From assembly GCA_022775985.1 (NCBI GenBank), contig JALFIM010000039.1:1-64000 (forward strand): a stretch of 64,000 nt of DNA, given 5' to 3'. The notes under the pieces are model-generated. The model searched no databases, was not told the origin of the DNA, and saw only the letters and a program-made list of their open reading frames with translations. Of the stretch, positions 34,838-41,870 are shown one piece after another (position 1 is the stretch's first letter; the number at the start of each line of letters is the position of its first letter). Made by a program: the position numbers and the translations under genes. The DNA comes from Prevotella sp. (GTDB lineage Bacteria; Bacteroidota; Bacteroidia; Bacteroidales; Bacteroidaceae).

Positions 34838-37387
34838 CTAAGCGCAGCCAAACAGACGCGCTACCTGATATACCGCCGCCGACACCACCCATGCCGTACA
34901 CGTGGTATAGGCCGCAACTGCCGCCGCCCACTTCCATGAGCCAGTCTCATTTTTTATCGCCGCTATTGTGGCAAGGCACGGGAAGTAGAGCAATACGAAC
35001 AGGAGGAAGCAATAAGCCGACAGTGGCGTTATGCCATCGGCCGTCATCTTGTCGTGCAGAGTCTTGTAACCTGCCTCATCACCCTCCTCTATCACCGTGC
35101 CGTCAGAGTAGAGAATACCCATCGTAGAGGCCACTATCTCCTTGGCACCAATGCCAGACACCAGTCCAACATCCAGTTTCCAGTCGAAACCCTGAGGCTC
35201 AAACACAGGCTCTATGGTCTTGCCTATGCGGCCAATATAGCTCTGCTCCTGCTGAGCCTGAGGCGATAACGTGTCGTCATGCGGGAAGTAGCCGAGTGCC
35301 CACACTATGATACTTGCCACAAGAATGATGCCTCCCATCTTCTTGAGGTACTCCTTTCCCTTCTCCCATGTGTGCCTTGCTATGGCCTTAGCGGTCGGGA
35401 AGCGGTAAGGCGGAAGCTCCATGACGAACGGAGTGTCCTCGCCCTTGAACACAGAATGGGTCATTATGCGGCTTGCCACCACCGCTACGATGATGCCTAT
35501 GACATAGAGCGATATGAGAATCGTAGAGCGCACGTGTGGCGCAAACATCGTTCCGACAATCATTATGTATATAGGCAGACGCGCCGAACAGCTCATAAAC
35601 GGCAGGATCATCATCGTAACGAGTCTGCTTCGGCGGCTTTCGATGGTACGAGTGGCCATCACCGCCGGCACGTTGCAGCCGAATCCCATGATAAGAGGGA
35701 TGAAGGACTTGCCGTGAAGGCCCATCTTGTGCATGAGCTTGTCCATGATAAACGCCGCACGGGCCATATATCCGCTGTCCTCCATAAGCGATATGAAGAA
35801 GTAGAGAATAAGTATCTGCGGCAGGAACACTATCACCGCCCCGACACCACCGATGACTCCATCGACAAGCATGGCCTTGAGCGGGCCGTCAGCCATGTTG
35901 TCCGACAGCAGCTCACCAAGCAAACTCACGCCGCTGTCTATCCAGTCCATTGGATACTGTCCCAACGAGAACGTCACCTCAAACATCAACCATATAAGCA
36001 ACAGGAATACGGGGAAGCCCACGTACTTGTTGGTTATCACGTTGTCTATGATATGAGTGAGCTGGTAAGTGTCCTTTTTAGTACCCGTCTTATACCCCGC
36101 TTCCTGCAAGGCACCGTGTATAAAACCGTACTTGGCATCCATTATGGCCGTCTCGCTGTCCTCATGCGTGTATTCCATCACCTCCGCAGCGGCCTTGTCA
36201 CGTGCTGCCATTATCCTGTCGTAGTTGGGGAATGACTCCACCACATGCTCCGTCTGCTTGTCGTTCTCAAGCAGTTTTATGGCGAGATAGCGCGTGGAAT
36301 AGCGTTGCCGCTGGTCCTCAACGGTTTTCAGTTCTTTCTGTATCTCACTGATACCCTTCTCAATATACGTGCCATGATTGATGTGTATATGTCTGAAAAC
36401 ATTGTTCCGTGGCTTCAGTCCACAGGCGAAGTCCTCCTCATGGTCGGCCACTCCCGTAGCCTTGTCGTACTCATCATGCCACGCCTTTATCTCCGCAGCC
36501 ACCTCAGGATTGAGGTTTCCGTCATTGTCAATGAAGTCAGAACCCTCATACAGATTGATTATAATATGAAACAGAAGTTCCACACCCCGTCCGCTCTTGA
36601 ACGATGTAGGTATCATGGGCACGCCGAAGAGCTGACCGAGCTTCGCGAAATCCACGTTGTCTCCACGCTTCTCCGTCTCGTCAAACATATTGAGCGCACA
36701 CACCATACGCAGGTGCATGTCTATGAGTTGGGTCGTGAGATAGAGGTTACGCTCAAGGTTGCTGGTGTCTATCACGTTTATAACCACGTCTGGTGTTTTC
36801 TCTATAATCTGCTTGCGGACATACAGTTCCTCGGGCGAATAGGCAGACAGGGAGTAAGTACCGGGCAAGTCTACTATATTGAACTCATAGCCCTCGAACA
36901 CGGCATGGCCCTCCTTAGCATCGACCGTCACGCCAGAATAGTTGCCGACACGCTCATGAGCCCCAGAGGCATAGTTGAACAGCGATGTCTTGCCGCAATT
37001 AGGGTTGCCCACAAGAGCCACGTTTATGATACGTCTCTTCTTCATGGCCACGGTGTGAAGCTGCTCATCAGACACATGAGAGCCACAGTCGGCCGAGGCT
37101 TCAGGCTCAAGTGACGACTGACCTCCAGCCACGCCGTCGGCCACGCTCATGGTCTTGGCCTCAGCCTCGGAGACAATCTCTATCATGTCTGCCTCCGAAC
37201 GCCTGAGCGAAACCTCATAACCCATTATCTTGTATTTCACGGGATCCTTGAGAGGAGCATTGAGAAGCACCTCCACCACTTTGCCCTTGATGAACCCCAT
37301 CTCCACGATACGCTTACGGAATCCGCCATGGCCAATGACCTTGACGATGACTCCGCGCTCTCCTGTCTTTAGTTCAGACAATTTCAT
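34838..37387 (-). CDS. feoB: FeoA-FeoB fusion ferrous iron transporter
   Basis: The methionine at 37387 (MKLSELKTGERGVIVKVIGHGGF) gives 849 residues. Residues 1 to about 75 are a FeoA SH3-like domain (GERGVIVKV, VEMGFIKGKVVEVLLNAPL, VSLRRSEADMIEI). After a 45-residue linker, the FeoB G domain has GNPNCGKTSLFN, VDLPGTYSLSAYS and CALNMFDE. The membrane part carries the two gates (FGCNVPAVMATRTI and SGIGAKEIVASTMGIL). FeoA-FeoB fusions are common in Bacteroidetes. It is the Fe(II) importer, convergent with ferritin. A highly structured 140-nt leader precedes it. Confidence 0.96.
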   Translation of the reverse strand: MKLSELKTGERGVIVKVIGHGGFRKRIVEMGFIKGKVVEVLLNAPLKDPVKYKIMGYEVSLRRSEADMIEIVSEAEAKTMSVADGVAGGQSSLEPEASADCGSHVSDEQLHTVAMKKRRIINVALVGNPNCGKTSLFNYASGAHERVGNYSGVTVDAKEGHAVFEGYEFNIVDLPGTYSLSAYSPEELYVRKQIIEKTPDVVINVIDTSNLERNLYLTTQLIDMHLRMVCALNMFDETEKRGDNVDFAKLGQLFGVPMIPTSFKSGRGVELLFHIIINLYEGSDFIDNDGNLNPEVAAEIKAWHDEYDKATGVADHEEDFACGLKPRNNVFRHIHINHGTYIEKGISEIQKELKTVEDQRQRYSTRYLAIKLLENDKQTEHVVESFPNYDRIMAARDKAAAEVMEYTHEDSETAIMDAKYGFIHGALQEAGYKTGTKKDTYQLTHIIDNVITNKYVGFPVFLLLIWLMFEVTFSLGQYPMDWIDSGVSLLGELLSDNMADGPLKAMLVDGVIGGVGAVIVFLPQILILYFFISLMEDSGYMARAAFIMDKLMHKMGLHGKSFIPLIMGFGCNVPAVMATRTIESRRSRLVTMMILPFMSCSARLPIYIMIVGTMFAPHVRSTILISLYVIGIIVAVVASRIMTHSVFKGEDTPFVMELPPYRFPTAKAIARHTWEKGKEYLKKMGGIILVASIIVWALGYFPHDDTLSPQAQQEQSYIGRIGKTIEPVFEPQGFDWKLDVGLVSGIGAKEIVASTMGILYSDGTVIEEGDEAGYKTLHDKMTADGITPLSAYCFLLFVLLYFPCLATIAAIKNETGSWKWAAAVAAYTTCTAWVVSAAVYQVARLFGCA

Positions 37388-37418
37388 AGTTACTGATAAT
37401 ATAGATAAATTTATAATA

Positions 37419-37558
37419 ATCAATGGCATAAACCCACATCGCCACGGTGCGACAGACACACGGTAATGACAGGCAAACGCCAGTCATGCACTGCGATATA
37501 GCGACTGCATACGGCATGATTACCCGACAATGCCCACGCATGCCTTACGGCCATTGAT
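37419..37558 (-). ncRNA. Structured 5' leader of feoAB, riboswitch-like
   Basis: The -7 box TAATTTTG (minus, 37562-37569) predicts a start near 37558. From there AUCAAUGGC pairs with GCCAUUGAU ending at 37419 (9 bp). Inside, counting from 37558: AUGC-GUGG-GCAU (18-29), GGUAAU (35-40) with AUUACC (92-97) enclosing CAGUC/GACUG (52-78), and GUCGC/GCGAU (106-121). This is a multi-branched fold ending 31 nt before the ATG. The remaining bases to 37715 show no other feature. Confidence 0.6.
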
Positions 37559-37561
37559 ATA

Positions 37562-37569
37562 CAAAATTA
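37562..37569 (-). promoter_or_regulatory. -7 box of feoAB
   Basis: TAATTTTG on the minus strand, directly before the structured leader. No clear -33. Confidence 0.55.
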
Positions 37570-37715
37570 CAAATAAAACATGAATTATCCGCCTACGCCT
37601 CCATTTTTATGGGCATACAGCACAGCGAACCGTATGATTGCGAGAGATACGGGGCGTGCAAGACCTCTACGGACACACACAACGCCTTGTCACGCCCCAC
37701 CCTGACACGCGGCGC

Positions 37716-39698
37716 TCAGCCCCTCAACGCCCTCATGGCATTGAGCACCGCAAGGACGGTAACGCCGACATCGGCAAACACGGCCATCCACATAGTGCCC
37801 AGACCGACAGCGGCCAGCACGAGCACCGCCACCTTCACGCCTATGGCGAACCACACATTCTGACGCGCTATGGCTATGGTGCGGCGTGCAATGGCCACGG
37901 CCGTGGCCACCTTAGACGGTTTGTCATCCATCAGCACCACGTCCGCGGCCTCAATGGCAGAGTCGCTTCCGAGCGCACCCATTGCTATACCTATGTCGGC
38001 ACGCTTCAGCACAGGCGCGTCATTGATGCCGTCACCGACAAATGCGAGGGCACCTCCCGACGGCCTCGACGCTATGAGGCTCTCCACATGCCCCACCTTG
38101 CCAGCAGGAAGAAGCCCTGAGTGCCACTCATCCACACCTACCTTAGATGCTACCTCGGCAGCCACCTCCTCGCGGTCGCCAGTGAGCATCACCACCTTCG
38201 ACACTCCGAGAGAGCGGAGCGATGCCACGGCCTCTGCGCTGTCGGCCTTCACACTGTCGCACACCACGATATGCCCGGCATACACTCCATCAACAGCCAC
38301 ATGTATGATAGTGCCGACATGGTGGCAGTCGTGCCACTCCACGCCGATGCGCTCCATCAGCTTGGCATTGCCCACGTACACCTTACGGCCGGCCACCACG
38401 GCACTGGCGCCGCACCCTGCTATCTCCTCAACATCTGACAACGGACACCCGTCGGTAGACTCCTGTGGGAAAGCATCGCGCAAGGCCGCCCCTATGGGAT
38501 GAGTGGAATAATGCTCCACGTGCGCGGCGAGGTGCAGCAACTCCTTCTCATCGAACCGACTGGGATGCACTACCTCCACGGCAAACTTGCCATACGTGAG
38601 CGTACCCGTCTTGTCGAACACCACGGTACTGAGCCTTGCGAGCGCATCCATATAGTTGCTGCCCTTGATGAGGATGCCCTTACGGGACGCTCCGCCGAGT
38701 CCTCCGAAGAAAGTCAGCGGCACACTGATGACCAACGCGCACGGACATGACACCACAAGGAATATCAGCGCACGGTGAAGCCACACCTGAAACGCCCCCA
38801 TGAACCCGCCATCCGACAGCAACGGCGGAACGAAAGCGAGCAGCAACGCGGCAAACACCACGACAGGCGTGTAGACACGGGCAAACCTCGTGATGAACGA
38901 CTCGCTCCGCGACTTGTGCTCATCGGCACTCTCCACAAGCGATATAATCTTAGACACGGTGCTCTCGCCAAATACTTTGGTGACGGTAATGCGCAATACA
39001 CCGCTGAGATTGACGCATCCCGACACCACATCATCGCCCTTAGACACATCGCGCGGCATGCTCTCGCCTGTGAGCGCCACCGTGTTGAGCGACGAGTCGC
39101 CTTCCGTCACCACTCCATCGAGCGGTATCTTCTCTCCCGGGCGCACCACTATCACCTCACCGACAGACACTTCGTCTGGCGACACCGTAAGCACCTCGCC
39201 GCCACGCTCCACGCTTGCCTTGTCGGGGCGTATGCTCATGAGGTGCGATATACTGTCGCGGCTCTTGCCCTCAGCATAGCCTTCAAACATCTCGCCTATC
39301 TGAAAGAACAGCATGACGAACACCGCCTCGGGAAACTCCGTCTCGGCTCCCGGCAGGAAACCTATGCAGAGAGCCCCCACCGTGGCTATCGTCATGAGGA
39401 AATTCTCGTTGAACACGTCGCCACTGGTGATTCCTTCCCATGCCTCCTTGAGCGTGTCGTGGCCCACGAGGAGATAAGGCACGAGGTAGACAAGCAGCAA
39501 CTGCCATGTGGCGAGTCCTGCATACCGCTCTATGAGCGCTGCCACTACGAGCAACACCGCCGCCACACCTATGAGCGTGAGTTTGCCCTTCATGCTCCCA
39601 TCATGGTCATGATGATGGTGGTGCTCATGCTCATTGCCGTGGTCATGGGCAGAGCATGCGCCGCAGCAACCTTCTTTACTGTGATTGTGATTTGACAT
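37716..39698 (-). CDS. zntA: Heavy-metal P1B-type ATPase (Zn/Cd/Pb exporter type)
   Basis: The methionine at 39698 (MSNHNHSKEGCCGACSAHDHGNEHEHHHHH) gives 660 residues; the 46 upstream residues cover the promoter. The His-rich N-terminus with CCGAC likely binds metal, in place of a standard GMxCxxC domain. The membrane metal site is VVSCPCALVISVPLTFFGG, with phosphorylation at VVFDKTGTLTYG and the hinge FVGDGINDAPVLKRADIGIAMG. This signature is of the Zn(II)/Cd(II)/Pb(II) group. It exports metal from the cytoplasm. A perfect palindrome overlies its promoter. It lies downstream of the tRNA-Lys pair. Confidence 0.93.
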   Translation of the reverse strand: MSNHNHSKEGCCGACSAHDHGNEHEHHHHHDHDGSMKGKLTLIGVAAVLLVVAALIERYAGLATWQLLLVYLVPYLLVGHDTLKEAWEGITSGDVFNENFLMTIATVGALCIGFLPGAETEFPEAVFVMLFFQIGEMFEGYAEGKSRDSISHLMSIRPDKASVERGGEVLTVSPDEVSVGEVIVVRPGEKIPLDGVVTEGDSSLNTVALTGESMPRDVSKGDDVVSGCVNLSGVLRITVTKVFGESTVSKIISLVESADEHKSRSESFITRFARVYTPVVVFAALLLAFVPPLLSDGGFMGAFQVWLHRALIFLVVSCPCALVISVPLTFFGGLGGASRKGILIKGSNYMDALARLSTVVFDKTGTLTYGKFAVEVVHPSRFDEKELLHLAAHVEHYSTHPIGAALRDAFPQESTDGCPLSDVEEIAGCGASAVVAGRKVYVGNAKLMERIGVEWHDCHHVGTIIHVAVDGVYAGHIVVCDSVKADSAEAVASLRSLGVSKVVMLTGDREEVAAEVASKVGVDEWHSGLLPAGKVGHVESLIASRPSGGALAFVGDGINDAPVLKRADIGIAMGALGSDSAIEAADVVLMDDKPSKVATAVAIARRTIAIARQNVWFAIGVKVAVLVLAAVGLGTMWMAVFADVGVTVLAVLNAMRALRG

Positions 39699-39730
39699 AA
39701 CTATTATCTTTATCGTTTTGTTTTCTGGTG

Positions 39731-39765
39731 CAAAATTACAAAACATCCGCTGCAACCAAGTTGCA
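39731..39765 (-). promoter_or_regulatory. Promoter of the metal ATPase with an overlapping palindrome
   Basis: On the minus strand the -7 box is TAATTTTG (39731-39738). TGCAAC-TTG-GTTGCA (39751-39765), a perfect 6-3-6 inverted repeat, covers the TTGG at the -33 position. It is a candidate operator for a metal sensor. Confidence 0.6.
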
Positions 39766-39857
39766 TTCTGCACCGGCACAGAAGTCAGACAATAATCAAT
39801 GCGCAATAATTGGTACAAAAAAAGTGAGACAACCAATTGCTTGATTGTCTCACCTTG

Positions 39858-39930
39858 TGCGTCCTTAGGGGCTCGAACCCTAGACCCACTGATTAAGAGT
39901 CAGTTGCTCTACCAACTGAGCTAAGGACGC
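39858..39930 (-). tRNA. tRNA-Lys (anticodon CTT), copy 2
   Basis: On the minus strand GCGTCCTTAGCTCAGTTGGT begins a 73-nt cloverleaf. The D-arm is GCTC..GAGC, the anticodon loop ACTCTTAAT has anticodon CTT, the T-arm GGGTTCGAGCCCC is complete, and the acceptor ends AGGACGC plus discriminator A. CCA is not encoded. Identical to the copy at 39968-40040, 37 nt away. Confidence 0.96.
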
Positions 39931-39967
39931 TCTATGCTGCTGACACAGCGTACGTTTCGATATGATG

Positions 39968-40040
39968 TGCGTCCTTAGGGGCTCGAACCCTAGACCCACT
40001 GATTAAGAGTCAGTTGCTCTACCAACTGAGCTAAGGACGC
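39968..40040 (-). tRNA. tRNA-Lys (anticodon CTT), copy 1
   Basis: 73 nt, identical to the downstream copy, with the same CTT anticodon. It is closest to the promoter and is probably transcribed with the second copy as one precursor. A recent tandem duplication is likely. Confidence 0.96.
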
Positions 40041-40085
40041 TTCACCGAGATTTCTTCCAGAAGTCTCATTCTCGAAATGCGGTTG

Positions 40086-40117
40086 CAAAGGTATGACTTT
40101 TTCGCGAAACCGCCAAA
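40086..40117 (-). promoter_or_regulatory. Promoter of the tRNA-Lys pair
   Basis: On the minus strand TTTG (40114-40117) and TACCTTTG (40086-40093) are separated by exactly 20 nt, a consensus match. The flanking gap 40118-40269 shows nothing else. Confidence 0.85.
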
Positions 40118-40269
40118 CGTTTTCGTAACTTTTTATCAATATTTTTTGTTTTTCGTCTCATTTTGCATGTTTTATGAATAAAGGCAGCACTATATAGCAG
40201 TCTGCATGCCGTCATATCCATGCCCTACACAATCAGCCAGGGCGGCACGGCAACGAGCATGCGCACACC

Positions 40270-41301
40270 TCACCTCACGACAACCGTAGTAAACCAGTCG
40301 CGCAACACGCCATGAGCCTGGTTCTGTGAGTCGGCCACAAGGATTATCGTGCGGCTGCCGTCAGCCAGGACAGGCCCCCAACACATGCCCTCATAGTTGG
40401 CAAACGAGCGTGCCGTCAGGGTCAGTTTGGTGTGCCACCGACATAGAAGCCGCTTCGGGAGAGCCTTGTCGGCATACGCATGCGATGCCTTGCCGTCAGC
40501 GGCAAACATGTCTGCGGCACGCACTTCATACAGTTTGTTGGTAACCCAAGCCCCTATTTTCTTCTTCGGCACGAACGCCTCGCGCTCCAGCACGAGCAGC
40601 GCAGTGTCTGACGGCAACAACTCACTCACGCCGAAAGCATAGTTGAGGGCCCTGGAAGCGTCAGACTCAGGTCTGTCGGTGACATACGTCCATGTGGCCA
40701 CACGGCTCAATCCATCATCGAAAGCCTGCAAGCGTATCAGCCCACCAGGCATACCGCCGGTGAAGCTCGCTGCCGCGTCAGCAGCAAGCGGCGACTCGGT
40801 ACACGTCCACAACAGTCCACGCCGCGCATCCCATGCAAGCGACTCGTAGCCGCCATTGCCCACACCCGGCACGAGACTAAGCTCTCGCCCCGTGGCCTTG
40901 CCGTCCTCGGCATACTCCACCACGCGGCTGTCGGCCTCGCCCACGACAAGCAGCGTGCCGCGCACAGGCACGTAGGCCACGCCCTCAGCATCGCGGTTGC
41001 CGTACTTGTCAGATGCCACATAGCCCTTGTCTACGACAGACTGTATGCTGCCCGTGATGCTGTCTACGCGTATATCCACAAGCCTGAAACCGTCAGACGG
41101 TGCCTTATCGTCAGCAAGTGCGTAGAGCGACCCACGCAGATGTGTTATGCCACTGTAATTGCCAGGCGGCACTTCGCCACGAAAATGCACCTGCCGCGTG
41201 ACGACAGCCGTGGTCTGGGCCCCCACGCAGACCGCTGTCGCGCACGACAGCGCAAGCACCGCGAGGCGAAAACGGCCCACAAAATACGCAAATACTCTCA
41301 T
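40270..41301 (-). CDS. Secreted phytase-like esterase-domain protein
   Basis: The methionine at 41301 (MRVFAYFVGRFRLAVLALSCATAVCVGAQ) gives 343 residues with a signal peptide; the 69 residues before it in the track include the promoter. The mature protein resembles the esterase-like / phytase-like beta-propeller family: NYSGITHLRGSLYALADDK, NRDAEGVAYVPVRGTLLVVGEADSRVVEY, NGGYESLAWDARRGLLWTCTESPL, and SFANYEGMCWGPVLADGSRTIILVADSQNQ. Activity and substrate are not established for such members; a periplasmic or surface location is inferred. Its leader begins with a stem at the predicted start. Confidence 0.85.
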   Translation of the reverse strand: MRVFAYFVGRFRLAVLALSCATAVCVGAQTTAVVTRQVHFRGEVPPGNYSGITHLRGSLYALADDKAPSDGFRLVDIRVDSITGSIQSVVDKGYVASDKYGNRDAEGVAYVPVRGTLLVVGEADSRVVEYAEDGKATGRELSLVPGVGNGGYESLAWDARRGLLWTCTESPLAADAAASFTGGMPGGLIRLQAFDDGLSRVATWTYVTDRPESDASRALNYAFGVSELLPSDTALLVLEREAFVPKKKIGAWVTNKLYEVRAADMFAADGKASHAYADKALPKRLLCRWHTKLTLTARSFANYEGMCWGPVLADGSRTIILVADSQNQAHGVLRDWFTTVVVR

Positions 41302-41378
41302 ACCTATTATAATATACTTAAAATGTCGGTGTACAGTACGGTTGACGTACAGAGTCTGCCTTACCGTGCGCCGACGTG

Positions 41379-41386
41379 CAAAGTTA
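41379..41386 (-). promoter_or_regulatory. -7 box of the phytase-like gene
   Basis: TAACTTTG on the minus strand. The transcript would start near 41375 with GUCGG, which pairs with CCGAC closer to the gene and encloses a GUACG-UCAAC-CGUAC hairpin. Confidence 0.6.
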
Positions 41387-41572
41387 GCATTTTCATACGA
41401 GCCCGACAAGACATGTGCACACATTATGAACGACATCACAGGCCTGGCGCACACCATACGCACATCATCAAGAGCAGCATAAGCAAGAATTCGGTGCAAT
41501 AGTTTCAATCCGCAACTTTAAGACCTCGTTTTATTACAGTTTTCCTCAGCAACCAGTCAAAACGCGTTCCTT

Positions 41573-41660
41573 TTCCGTTTCGGGCTATTTCGCAATGCAA
41601 AAGAGGCCGTTTCACGCCCCGAAATGGCCCGAAACGCAAGGCAATATGGCCCATATCAAT
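41573..41660. repeat. 22-bp tandem near-palindrome array 4 (four degenerate units)
   Basis: Units at 41573-41594, 41595-41616, 41617-41638 and 41639-41660. The copies are more diverged (for example ATGCAAAAGAGGCCGTTTCA plus CG), yet the exact 22-bp phasing is kept. The shared flank is not clear. It lies between the PBP1A gene and the phytase-like gene; the near edge is 187 bp from the latter's -7 box. The rest of the 569-bp gap holds only the PBP1A terminator and the phytase promoter. Confidence 0.85.
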
Positions 41661-41772
41661 CCGTAACTTCGGCCCGACTGACGACGCATGCGCCATCATG
41701 CCAATACGGCATCGGCACGCGTTCCGCCACATAAGTACATGAGAGCCATGCAGCGCCCACCTCACAAGACGC

Positions 41773-41819
41773 AAAAAGAGCCATACCCCATCCGTTATCC
41801 GGACGGCGATATGGCTCTT
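41773..41819 (-). terminator. Intrinsic terminator of the PBP1A gene
   Basis: On the minus strand AAGAGCCATA pairs with TATGGCTCTT, followed by TTT, with inner pairing CCGT/ACGG. Confidence 0.85.
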
Positions 41820-41870
41820 GTCATGTCTTTATATGCTTCGTCTCACGCTCCGCGCGTGGCGGAGTACAGA

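Noticed and set aside
39858-40269. Integration site of a mobile element at the tRNA-Lys genes
   Set aside because: No integrase, no partial tRNA duplicate beyond the two complete genes, and ordinary neighbours on both sides.
41261-41290. Single 22-bp-like unit (GCGAAAACGGCCCA) at the start of the phytase-like gene
   Set aside because: It lies in coding sequence for the signal peptide and matches only half of a unit; probably chance.
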